NCBI GenBank assembly: GCA_001796865.1
Contig: MGNQ01000038.1
Coordinates: 1-11,852 of the forward strand
DNA: 11,852 bases
Source of the DNA: Chloroflexi bacterium RBG_16_56_11
Lineage (GTDB): Bacteria > Chloroflexota > Dehalococcoidia > Dehalococcoidales > RBG-16-60-22
Direction: 5' to 3'
Shown: one piece after another, positions 1 to 6,130 of the stretch
How positions within the stretch are numbered: the first letter of the stretch is position 1
How the letters are laid out: every line of letters begins with the position of its first letter
Program-made: the position numbers and the translations under genes
The notes under the pieces: generated by a model
Seen by the model: the letters and a program-made list of their open reading frames with translations, nothing else
Told to the model about the DNA's origin: nothing
Databases searched by the model: none

Positions 1-773
1 CCGAAGGTCTCCGCCAACCATTCGTCCGCCTTGAGCGCCGGGTGCAGCCGCGCCAGCACGCCCAGGGCGTCGGCCCGGCCCAGCGCTTTCTCCGGAAATT
101 CCTCGCGGAGGACCAGCTCGAGCTCGTTGCGGATGCGGTCGCCGCTGACGGTCGTCAAACCGTCGATGTCCAGCTTGAGCAGCGAAAGGGTGCCCGGCTC
201 TATCTCGAAGTCGAGACGCTGCTCGTAACGCACCGCGCGCCATATCCGCGTGGCGTCGTCGACGAAGCTTTTATCGTGCAGGACGCGCACCAGCCCTTTT
301 TCGATGTCCTGGCGGCCACTATGGGGGTCGAGAAGCTCACCGTAATGCTTCGGGTTGAGCTCGACGGCCATGGCGTTGACGGTAAAGTCGCGCCGGGCCA
401 GGTCGTCGGTAATCGTGCCCGGTCTCACCGTGGGGAGAGCCCCGGGCCGGGTATAAACCTCTGAGCGGGCGGTGGCGATATCGGCGCGGCGGCGCCGCCA
501 CGTCACGCGGGCCGTGCCGAAATGGGGATGCGGAGTGACCGTGCCTTTGACGACGGGAGCGATTTCACCGGCCAGCTTGATGGCGTCCCCTTCAACCACC
601 AGGTCGAGGTCGACCGGGCAGCTCCCGAGCAGCATATCGCGGACCACCCCACCCACGAGGTAAAGGCGCTGCTGCCTTTCCTGGGCGATCTCGCCGGACT
701 TCCTGATAAAAGCGGCGAGGTCCTCGGGAAGCTGTCCCTTGATGCAACTTGCCAGGTTCATCGGTTCGGACAT
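1..773 (-). CDS. CCA-adding enzyme / poly(A) polymerase-family tRNA nucleotidyltransferase (partial, C-terminus off the left edge)
   Basis: Reading the reverse complement from the ATG at 773 gives 257 codons with no stop before the window edge, so the C-terminal part is missing. The protein matches class II tRNA nucleotidyltransferases, which add or repair the 3' CCA end of tRNA from CTP and ATP in the cytoplasm. Visible motifs are GGVVRD (residues 41-46), the catalytic carboxylates in DLDL (D55 and D57), RRDFTVNAM (127-135) and the nucleobase-binding stretch RIWRAVRYEQRL (176-187), followed by a GDRIRNELEL segment (211-220). The start at 773 is the first in-frame ATG after an in-frame TAA; a second ATG lies at 761. 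No clear Shine-Dalgarno site precedes it, and an extended -10 box sits only about 12 nt upstream. It is divergent from the kinase gene. Family membership is firm. Whether it adds CCA, only A, or only CC cannot be told from the part present. Confidence 0.9.
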   Translation of the reverse strand, partial: MSEPMNLASCIKGQLPEDLAAFIRKSGEIAQERQQRLYLVGGVVRDMLLGSCPVDLDLVVEGDAIKLAGEIAPVVKGTVTPHPHFGTARVTWRRRRADIATARSEVYTRPGALPTVRPGTITDDLARRDFTVNAMAVELNPKHYGELLDPHSGRQDIEKGLVRVLHDKSFVDDATRIWRAVRYEQRLDFEIEPGTLSLLKLDIDGLTTVSGDRIRNELELVLREEFPEKALGRADALGVLARLHPALKADEWLAETF

Positions 774-785
774 CTTTTATCATGT

Positions 786-794
786 AGTATAACA
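786..794 (-). promoter_or_regulatory. Extended -10 promoter of the CCA-adding enzyme gene
   Basis: On the minus strand the sequence reads TGTTATACT, an extended -10 (TGn plus TATACT). No good -35 lies at the usual distance, as is common for extended -10 promoters. Transcription would be expected to start near 779, leaving only about 6 nt before the ATG at 773. Confidence 0.5.
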
Positions 795-810
795 CAGGCA
801 GTCAATGCTA

Positions 811-840
811 TTGTTATTTTTTCCGATATTCTTTTATAAT
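811..840 (+). promoter_or_regulatory. Sigma70-type promoter of the kinase-dCMP deaminase operon, predicted leaderless
   Basis: TTGTTA (811-816) and a perfect TATAAT (835-840) are separated by 18 nt. The expected transcription start is near 847, and the ATG at 848-850 follows immediately. The upstream in-frame ATG at 839-841 overlaps the -10 box itself and could hardly be on this transcript. Promoter geometry therefore decides the start codon in favour of 848. Confidence 0.65.
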
Positions 841-847
841 GAACCAT

Positions 848-1390
848 ATGAGAGTCGTGGCTGTGGTTGGTATGACCGGCTCGGGCAAATCCGAGGTAAC
901 TAAAATATTCCAGGACAAGGGGTTCTCTAAGGTCAGGTTCGGGGATGTGACCGATGCCGGGGTCAGGCGGCTAGGACTGGAGCTGAACGAAGCCAACGAG
1001 CGGCTGGTAAGGGAGCGGCTGAGGGAGGAGCACGGCATGGCCGCATATGCCCGGCTGAACCGGCCCCGTATCGACGCTGCCCTGAAACAGTCAGATGTCG
1101 TTGTCGATGGACTTTACTCCTGGGAGGAATATACCTTCCTCAAGGAGCATTACGGTAAAGACTTCGTCGTCGTGGCGGTCTGGGCGTCGCCGGCAACGAG
1201 ATACGCCAGACTCGGCCAACGCCGGATACGCCCCTTAACTCCAGAGGAATCGGCCGCCCGCGACCGCGCTGAAATCGAAAACCTCAACAAGGGAGGCCCT
1301 ATCGCCATGGCTGACTTCACTGTTATCAACGAGTCTTCCCGGGCGGATATGAAAAAACAGGTGGAAAGGATTATCGAAAAACTGAAATGA
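848..1390 (+). CDS. P-loop nucleotide kinase-like ATPase (dephospho-CoA kinase-like / UPF0200-like)
   Basis: This is a 180-residue protein with a Walker A loop VGMTGSGKS near its N-terminus (K14, S15) and the general layout of small nucleoside or dephospho-CoA kinases. It has FGDVTD after the second strand, a DVVVDGLYSWEE segment that would correspond to Walker B, and a late RRIRPLTPEES...RDRAEIEN region. The last resembles the arginine-rich lid of archaeal UPF0200 proteins and their bacterial relatives, often annotated only as AAA or dephospho-CoA kinase-like. The substrate is unknown. The following dCMP deaminase overlaps by 4 nt (ATGA), so the two are translationally coupled, and a role in nucleotide metabolism is a reasonable inference but no more. 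I prefer the start at 848 over an in-frame ATG at 839 because the latter lies inside the -10 box and the P-loop then begins at the usual distance. True CoaE is a less likely alternative. Confidence 0.75.
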   Translation: MRVVAVVGMTGSGKSEVTKIFQDKGFSKVRFGDVTDAGVRRLGLELNEANERLVRERLREEHGMAAYARLNRPRIDAALKQSDVVVDGLYSWEEYTFLKEHYGKDFVVVAVWASPATRYARLGQRRIRPLTPEESAARDRAEIENLNKGGPIAMADFTVINESSRADMKKQVERIIEKLK

Positions 1391-1872
1391 CGGACATTCA
1401 GAAAAGACCGGATATCGATGAATATTTTCTCAAGATAGCCTCGGTGGTGGCCGAGCGCTCCACCTGCCGGCGGCACCATATCGGGGCGGTGGCCGTAAAA
1501 AACAAGCATATCCTGACGACTGGCTATAGTGGGGCGCCCGCTGGCGCCAGGGATTGCCTCGAGCTCGGTTGCCTCCGTGATGAGCTGGGGATACCCTCGG
1601 GGACGAGGCAGGAAATCTGCCGCGGTATTCACGCCGAGCAGAACGTGATTATCCAGGCTGGGCTTCACGGCGTTAGCCTGGAGGGGAGCACCGTCTACTG
1701 CACGCACACGCCCTGCGTGCTCTGCGCCAAGATGCTGGTGAACGCCAGGATAGGGCGGTTCATCAGCTTCGGGAAGTACAACGATGATACTTTTGTCGGG
1801 CTTTTCCGAGAGGCGGGCATTCAGGTTGAGATGAAGCCCCGGCCCCCGGAGAAGATTACGTTCCTGGACTAA
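1387..1872 (+). CDS. Deoxycytidylate (dCMP) deaminase
   Basis: A 161-residue protein of the zinc-dependent cytidine/deoxycytidylate deaminase family, which converts dCMP to dUMP and so feeds dTMP synthesis. The catalytic HAE motif is at residues 82-84 (H82 zinc ligand, E84 proton shuttle) and the PCxxC zinc motif at 109-113 (C110, C113). The N-terminal RSTCRRHHIGAV and the GYSGAPAG loop (46-53) are characteristic of dCMP deaminases of the ComEB/DCTD type rather than cytidine deaminases. The extra Cys and His residues at 27-31 could belong to the second zinc site seen in some members. Length is usual for the family. The start overlaps the upstream kinase stop in an ATGA, with no strong ribosome binding site of its own, which suggests translational coupling. 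The deaminase assignment is secure. Allosteric control by dCTP/dTTP cannot be judged from the sequence. Confidence 0.93.
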   Translation: MTDIQKRPDIDEYFLKIASVVAERSTCRRHHIGAVAVKNKHILTTGYSGAPAGARDCLELGCLRDELGIPSGTRQEICRGIHAEQNVIIQAGLHGVSLEGSTVYCTHTPCVLCAKMLVNARIGRFISFGKYNDDTFVGLFREAGIQVEMKPRPPEKITFLD

Positions 1873-1898
1873 AATGTAATCATCAATTGATTTGTGTC

Positions 1899-1942
1899 AT
1901 TCCAGCCCTTCGGTTATACTCGGGGTAAACTCCGGCTGGAAT
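1899..1942. repeat. Inverted repeat in the convergent gap (ATTCCAGCC arms)
   Basis: Perfect 9-bp arms ATTCCAGCC (1899-1907) and GGCTGGAAT (1934-1942) flank a 26-nt loop. It lies just past the dCMP deaminase stop, without a clear T-tract. It looks like a dispersed intergenic repeat, or a transcript-end hairpin serving the convergent genes. Confidence 0.6.
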
Positions 1943-1968
1943 CCAGGTGACCCGGGGTATTCAATAAC

Positions 1969-1997
1969 CCTCACCCTGAGCCAGTCGAAGGGTGAGG
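1969..1997. repeat. Inverted repeat CCTCACCCT...AGGGTGAGG between convergent genes
   Basis: Perfect 9-bp arms at 1969-1977 and 1989-1997 enclose an 11-nt loop, GAGCCAGTCGA. A short AATA/TATT pair (1963-1966, 2000-2003) could extend it. This resembles a widespread intergenic motif (reverse strand CCCTTCGACnnGCTCAGGGTGA) that I remember from many genomes but have not checked. There is no U-run, so classical termination is not supported. It lies immediately downstream of the transketolase C-subunit stop. Confidence 0.65.
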
Positions 1998-2006
1998 TCT
2001 ATTAAG

Positions 2007-2948
2007 TTAGCCTTTCCGCTCTATCACCTTGCGTATCGCGCCGGCAATATCTCTGGCCGTCAGGCCGTACTTGGCCAACAGCTGCTCCGGTTTGCCTGAC
2101 CCGCCGAAAGTATCCTTGACGGCGACAAACTCCATGGGTACGGGGCTGGTTCTGGCTACGACGCGGGCCACGGCGCTACCGAGTCCGCCGTACTCCTGGT
2201 GCTCCTCGGCGGTGACGATAGCACCGGTCTCCCGCGCGGCTTTTATGATTGACTGCTCATCGAGAGGTTTGAGGGTGGGCATGTTGATAACACGGCAATC
2301 GATACCCTCTTTTTCTAATTCCGCAGCGGCCTGTAACCCCTGCGTCACCATGACTCCGATGGCGATGACCGTGACGTCCCCGCCCGGTCGGAGTTGCACC
2401 GCCTTGCCTATATCAAAGCGGTAGTCCGGGCTGTAGACCAGCGGTAGCTTGGGCCGGCATAATCTTACATAGCAGGGCCCGAAATGGGCGGCCACGGCCC
2501 TAATTGCCTGCGCCGTCTCGATGGCGTCGGCCGGGACGATGACGGTGAACCCGGGCAGCGAACAGATGAGTGACAGGTCTTCAAGGGCCTCGTGGGTGGC
2601 GCCGTCCTCGCCGACGGTGACGCCGGCGTGGGTGACGACTATCTTGACATTGAGTTTTGACTGGGCCACGGAGACGCGGATCTGGTCGAAACATCTGCCC
2701 GGGGCGAACACAGCGAAGGTGCTGGCGAAAGGTATCTTGCCCGAGGCGGCCAGGCCCGCCGCGATGCCTATCATATTCTGCTCGGCGATGCCCACCTCGA
2801 AAAATCGCTGCGGGAACTCCTTCATGAAATACCCGGTCATGGTCGACGGGGAAAGGTCGGCGTCGAGAACAACGATGTCCGGGTTCTCCCGTCCCAGCTC
2901 CACCAGGACTTTACCGTAAGTCTCTCTCAGGGATACTTCCTCAACCAT
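2007..2948 (-). CDS. Transketolase, C-terminal subunit (pyrimidine-binding half)
   Basis: A 313-residue protein equal to the C-terminal half of transketolase: the pyrimidine-binding domain followed by the transketolase C domain. Together with its neighbour it would move two-carbon ketol units between sugar phosphates in the non-oxidative pentose phosphate pathway, using thiamine diphosphate. EVGIAEQNM (51-59) carries the catalytic glutamate E56 that contacts the thiamine aminopyrimidine. FAVFAP (78-83) supplies the stacking aromatic, and GEDGATHEALED (113-124) the substrate histidine region. The later YGGLGSAVA segment belongs to the C domain. The ATG at 2948 follows the N-subunit stop after one nucleotide (TGA-A-ATG), so the two are co-translated. 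Split transketolases are known from archaea and several bacterial lineages. A 1-deoxyxylulose-5-phosphate synthase-like alternative is unlikely given the split format and length. Confidence 0.92.
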   Translation of the reverse strand: MVEEVSLRETYGKVLVELGRENPDIVVLDADLSPSTMTGYFMKEFPQRFFEVGIAEQNMIGIAAGLAASGKIPFASTFAVFAPGRCFDQIRVSVAQSKLNVKIVVTHAGVTVGEDGATHEALEDLSLICSLPGFTVIVPADAIETAQAIRAVAAHFGPCYVRLCRPKLPLVYSPDYRFDIGKAVQLRPGGDVTVIAIGVMVTQGLQAAAELEKEGIDCRVINMPTLKPLDEQSIIKAARETGAIVTAEEHQEYGGLGSAVARVVARTSPVPMEFVAVKDTFGGSGKPEQLLAKYGLTARDIAGAIRKVIERKG

Positions 2949-2949
2949 T

Positions 2950-3807
2950 TCAGGCTAGTTCCTTCAGGGCTAACTCGAGTTCTTTGGCGTTCGGTGCTTT
3001 CCCGTGAAAATCGACGTTGTTTTCCATGAAGCTGACGCCTTTGCCTTTGATGGTGTGGGCGATGATGACAGCGGGCTGTCCCTTGACGTTTTTCGCTTTC
3101 TCCAGGGCATCGAGCAACTGGTTAATATCGTGTCCATCAACCTCACTGACCTGCCAGCCGAAAGCCTCCCATTTTTTCCCGAGGGGATCGAGGTTCATGA
3201 TGTCACGGACGCGGCCGCTCAGTTGCAGGCCGTTGTTGTCTATGACGGCGGTGAGGTTATCCACTTTGAAGTGGGCGGCGGACATGGCGGCCTCCCAGGT
3301 CTGGCCCTCGTCGCACTCGCCGTCGCTGAGCAGGGCGTAGACGCGATATCCCCGGGAGTCGAGCCGGCCGGCCAGCGCCGCGCCGATGGCGAAGGACAGG
3401 CCCTGCCCCAGGCTGCCGGTGGACGTCTCCACGCCGGGGGTGACACAGCAGTCGGCGTGGCCCTGGAGTCGGCTGTCAAGCTGCCGCAGCGTATCCAGTT
3501 CCGCGATGGGGAAATAGCCGCACTCGGCCAGGGCGGTGTAAAGCACCGGGGCGGCATGTCCCTTGCTCAGGATGAACCTGTCCCGGTCCGGCCAGCGGGG
3601 GTCGGACGGCTTATGCCGGAGGACTCTCCAGTATAGCGCCGTAACAATCTCGACGGCCGAGAGAGAGCCGCCGGGATGGCCGCTGCCGGCCTTGCCGATG
3701 ATGGTGACGATGCGGCGGCGCAATCGACGGGCGACTTCCTTGAGGTCTTCGCGGGAAGAAAAAAGGCCATCAGGCATTGAGGACGGATTCTTGGATTCTG
3801 GAGTCAT
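2950..3807 (-). CDS. Transketolase, N-terminal subunit (thiamine diphosphate-binding half)
   Basis: A 285-residue protein equal to the N-terminal, diphosphate-binding domain of transketolase. Visible motifs in order are GSGHPGGSLS (41-50), SKGHAAPVLY (81-90), GSLGQGLSFAIG (131-142), the metal/diphosphate motif SDGECDEG (161-168) ending with NN at 191-192, HTIKGKG (251-257) and FHGKAP (267-272). The usual first glycine of GDG is serine (S161), a conservative oddity. The start at 3807 adds about ten residues before a second Met at residue 11 (3777), but neither has a Shine-Dalgarno site. A -10 box lies 9 nt upstream of 3807, which favours a near-leaderless start there. It is the first gene of the transketolase pair and follows the methyltransferase on the same strand with a 63-nt gap. 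Confidence 0.92.
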   Translation of the reverse strand: MTPESKNPSSMPDGLFSSREDLKEVARRLRRRIVTIIGKAGSGHPGGSLSAVEIVTALYWRVLRHKPSDPRWPDRDRFILSKGHAAPVLYTALAECGYFPIAELDTLRQLDSRLQGHADCCVTPGVETSTGSLGQGLSFAIGAALAGRLDSRGYRVYALLSDGECDEGQTWEAAMSAAHFKVDNLTAVIDNNGLQLSGRVRDIMNLDPLGKKWEAFGWQVSEVDGHDINQLLDALEKAKNVKGQPAVIIAHTIKGKGVSFMENNVDFHGKAPNAKELELALKELA

Positions 3808-3816
3808 CGATTTCCC

Positions 3817-3846
3817 ATTATATAGTAGTTGGTGGTCTTAAGTCCA
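3817..3846 (-). promoter_or_regulatory. Promoter of the split transketolase genes, near-leaderless
   Basis: On the minus strand a perfect TATAAT (3817-3822) is preceded, after 18 nt, by TGGACT (3841-3846, four of six matches to TTGACA). Expected initiation is near 3810, only about 3 nt before the ATG at 3807. It lies between the methyltransferase stop and the transketolase start, so transketolase need not depend on read-through from upstream genes. Confidence 0.6.
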
Positions 3847-3870
3847 TACTGGCCAGAAATACAAAACTTA

Positions 3871-4653
3871 CTATTTTATTAGTTTAAAGCTGCAAATAAT
3901 CGCTGGCGGGATGTTTTTAAAGACGTTATTATAGACGCTCTTCGGTTCTATGTCTTTGAAAGAAGGTTCTTTTAAGTCAATCAAGTAGAAGCCGCTCTTA
4001 AAGAAAATCTTAAAATATTCGCTTAATGGTCGGTGAAAGTAATGCTGGGCTATCGGTTGCCCAACCATTCCAATGCCTTTGAGCGTCTGTGATTTTAAAT
4101 AATTGCTGATTTTTACATAGTAATTATCGTTTATTGTCCCGCCTGTGTCATTTCTTTCATAGACAAGGGTATATTCCCCGGAATTGAAGCAGGGGTGCAA
4201 CAGGGAAAAGACGAATTTACCGTTGGTTTTCAATATTTTTGGTAGGAAACCGATTAGCGGCTCGATATTTTCGATATCAAACAACGCCATGGTGCAGACA
4301 ACGGCATCAAAAATATTACCTTTAAGCTTATTGAGGTCGGTGGTATCGGTAACATCAATAACTTGATAATTGATTTTGTCCGCCAGCGGTTTCGCTCTGG
4401 CGATTTTGATGAACTCATCGGAAAGGTCGATGGCGGTTACATGAGCCCCGGCCTGTGTCATTTTCCGGGTGAACTGCCCGTTGCCGCAGGCGATATCTAA
4501 AATCGAATCGCCCTTTTTTATATCCAGCATTTCCAGCTGGTTCGGCTCGACCAGTAGTCTGTGGAAATCGTTGCCCTCACCCATCCGTTTATCCCAGAAG
4601 GCCGCGTTCGTATTCCAGATATCTCTAACTTCGCTGTTACTTTTACGGTTCAT
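3871..4653 (-). CDS. Class I SAM-dependent methyltransferase of unknown substrate, AT-rich
   Basis: A 260-residue protein with a Rossmann-type methyltransferase core. Motif I is ILDIACGNGQF (51-61), the acidic residue ending strand 2 is D76 in AIDLSDEF, the post-II region is INYQVIDVTD (95-104), and the post-motif strand reads DAVVCTMALFDI (116-127). LLHPCF (151-156) follows. The start overlaps the biotin carboxylase stop by 4 nt (ATGA), so translation is probably coupled to it. Base composition is clearly lower in GC than every neighbouring gene, by eye about 40 percent against well over 55, with many AAA, AAT and TTT codons. That suggests recent transfer. The substrate cannot be told: the closest general type is the UbiE/YodH-like small-molecule group, but no substrate motif stands out. 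Its place behind a carboxylase subunit does not by itself imply a linked function. Confidence 0.85.
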   Translation of the reverse strand: MNRKSNSEVRDIWNTNAAFWDKRMGEGNDFHRLLVEPNQLEMLDIKKGDSILDIACGNGQFTRKMTQAGAHVTAIDLSDEFIKIARAKPLADKINYQVIDVTDTTDLNKLKGNIFDAVVCTMALFDIENIEPLIGFLPKILKTNGKFVFSLLHPCFNSGEYTLVYERNDTGGTINDNYYVKISNYLKSQTLKGIGMVGQPIAQHYFHRPLSEYFKIFFKSGFYLIDLKEPSFKDIEPKSVYNNVFKNIPPAIICSFKLIK

Positions 4654-6062
4654 TTTACTTTACCCTGTTTCTGCTGCGCCTTCTTCTGCTCGCGCACCTT
4701 TTTCACGATTTCTTGCCGTTCGATGAAGTCGGTGGTATATTGACCGCTTTTAAAGAGCGCATCGTCCATCGTCAAGCGGTGGAACGAGAGGTTGGTCTCT
4801 ATGCCATCGATTTCCATCTCGTACAGGGCCCTCTTCATCCGCAGCACGGCTTCATCCCTGGTCTTGCCCCAGGCCATCAGCTTGAGGAGCAGGGGGTCGT
4901 AGTAAAACGGTAGCGTGTAACCCTCGTAAATGCCCTCATCTATCCTCAGCCCCGGGCCATGGGGCAGGCGAAGACCGGTTATCCGTCCGGGACAGGGTAA
5001 AAAGTTACGCGAGACGTCTTCGGCGGTGATGCGGCATTCGATTGCCCATCCCCGGCGGCTGACATCGTCCTGGGTGAATGAAAGCTGTTCCCCGGCGGCG
5101 ATTTTTATTTGCTCCCTGACGATGTCTACGTCCGTCACCAGCTCGGTAACGCAATGCTCGACCTGCAGTCTGGTGTTCACCTCGTTGAAAAAGAACTCCT
5201 GCGTCTCCGGGACGAAGAAAAACTCTACCGTGAGCGCGTTAACGTATTGTAAAGCCAGTGCGATATCAAGGGCGACGGCCCCCATTTTCATTCTTAGATG
5301 TGGTGACAGGAGGGGGCAGGGAGCTTCCTCGACCAGCTTCTGGAAGCGCCGCTGGATGGAACACTCGCGCTCCCCCAGATGAATGACGTTGCCGTATTTG
5401 TCCGCCAGCACCTGGAACTCGATGTGCTTGACGTTGGGCAGGAATTTCTCGATATAGAACGATGACACCCCGAAGAGCTTACGGCCCCTTCCTTCCACAG
5501 AGCGGACCGCGTTGCTCAGCTCGTCCTCGTTCCGGGCGATGACCATGCCGATACCGCCGCCTCCCCCCGATGGCTTGACCACCAGGGGATAGCCAATGTT
5601 TTCGGCCACTTTTTGAATCTGCTTGAAACGCTCTTCGGTGGAGTCCATGAGTGTCTGGTCGTACCCGGGGACGACCGGGATATTCAGGAGTTTCATCAAC
5701 TGCCTGGCGGCGTGCTTCGGTTTTACCTTGTACATGGACTGGCTGGGCGGTCCGATGAAAGTGAGCCCGTGCTCTTCGCATTCTTCGACGAATCGCGGGT
5801 TTTCTGCGAGGAAACCGTAGCCGGGGTGAAGGGCCTCAGCCCGGCTTTTCCGGGCAGCTTCCAGGATTTTAGCGGAGTTGAGGTAACTATGTTCTGCCTC
5901 CGCTGGCCCGATGGGATAGGCCTCGTCGGCTAGCCTGACGTGAAGTGAATCAGCGTCAATATCAGAAAATACCGCCGCGGTGCGGATTCCCATTTCACGG
6001 CATGTCCGGATAATGCGCACAGCTATCTCGCCGCGGTTGGCGATTAATATCTTGTTGAACAC
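4650..6062 (-). CDS. accC: Biotin carboxylase subunit (acetyl-CoA carboxylase type, divergent)
   Basis: A 470-residue ATP-grasp biotin carboxylase, which uses ATP and bicarbonate to carboxylate biotin on a carrier protein, as in acetyl-CoA carboxylase. Features include KILIANRGEIAVR (4-16), ALHPGYGFLAEN (77-88), KPSGGGGGIGM (163-173, ATP-binding glycine loop), E280, E294 with N296 and R298 in NEVNTRLQVEH, and R373 in the biotin-binding region before IYEGYTLPFYYD. Differences from E. coli AccC are the pattern KPK instead of GDK before K116, Phe240 where the QRRHQK histidine normally lies, and Cys304 where EHPVTE has proline. No BCCP or carboxyltransferase gene is adjacent, so it could serve another biotin-dependent carboxylase such as a pyruvate or acyl-CoA type. 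The C-terminus ends in a Lys/Gln-rich tail (454-470). The start is GTG at 6062, preceded by GGGGGGAAA. No ATG gives a full domain. Confidence 0.88.
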   Translation of the reverse strand: MFNKILIANRGEIAVRIIRTCREMGIRTAAVFSDIDADSLHVRLADEAYPIGPAEAEHSYLNSAKILEAARKSRAEALHPGYGFLAENPRFVEECEEHGLTFIGPPSQSMYKVKPKHAARQLMKLLNIPVVPGYDQTLMDSTEERFKQIQKVAENIGYPLVVKPSGGGGGIGMVIARNEDELSNAVRSVEGRGRKLFGVSSFYIEKFLPNVKHIEFQVLADKYGNVIHLGERECSIQRRFQKLVEEAPCPLLSPHLRMKMGAVALDIALALQYVNALTVEFFFVPETQEFFFNEVNTRLQVEHCVTELVTDVDIVREQIKIAAGEQLSFTQDDVSRRGWAIECRITAEDVSRNFLPCPGRITGLRLPHGPGLRIDEGIYEGYTLPFYYDPLLLKLMAWGKTRDEAVLRMKRALYEMEIDGIETNLSFHRLTMDDALFKSGQYTTDFIERQEIVKKVREQKKAQQKQGKVK

Positions 6063-6092
6063 TTTCCCCCCGTGGTTATGATGTTTAATGCA

Positions 6093-6121
6093 ATTCTATC
6101 GGATACAGTCTGAGGCGTCAA
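6093..6121 (-). promoter_or_regulatory. Sigma70-type promoter of the biotin carboxylase-methyltransferase operon
   Basis: On the minus strand TTGACG (6116-6121) and TAGAAT (6093-6098) stand 17 nt apart, each five of six matches to consensus. Expected initiation is near 6086, giving a leader of about 24 nt that contains a run of six G (6066-6071) just upstream of the GTG start. Confidence 0.7.
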
Positions 6122-6130
6122 ACTCCTCAG
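6110..6130. promoter_or_regulatory. Palindrome over the biotin carboxylase -35 box, possible operator
   Basis: CTGAGG (6110-6115) and CCTCAG (6125-6130) form a perfect 6-bp inverted repeat with a 9-nt spacer, and the -35 hexamer lies in that spacer. A repressor bound here would block RNA polymerase. No cognate regulator is in the window, so this is positional inference only. Confidence 0.4.

Noticed and set aside
42..839. Long plus-strand open frames across the CCA-adding enzyme gene
   Set aside because: They are reverse-complement shadows of the minus-strand coding sequence, which carries all the family motifs. Their translations show no recognisable domain.
839..847. Start codon ATG at 839 for the kinase-like gene
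   Set aside because: It overlaps the TATAAT box and would not be on the predicted transcript. The P-loop also begins at the usual distance from the 848 ATG.
3004..3636. A 210-codon plus-strand open frame opposite transketolase
   Set aside because: It is a high-GC antisense shadow of the transketolase N subunit with no motif, promoter or ribosome binding site.
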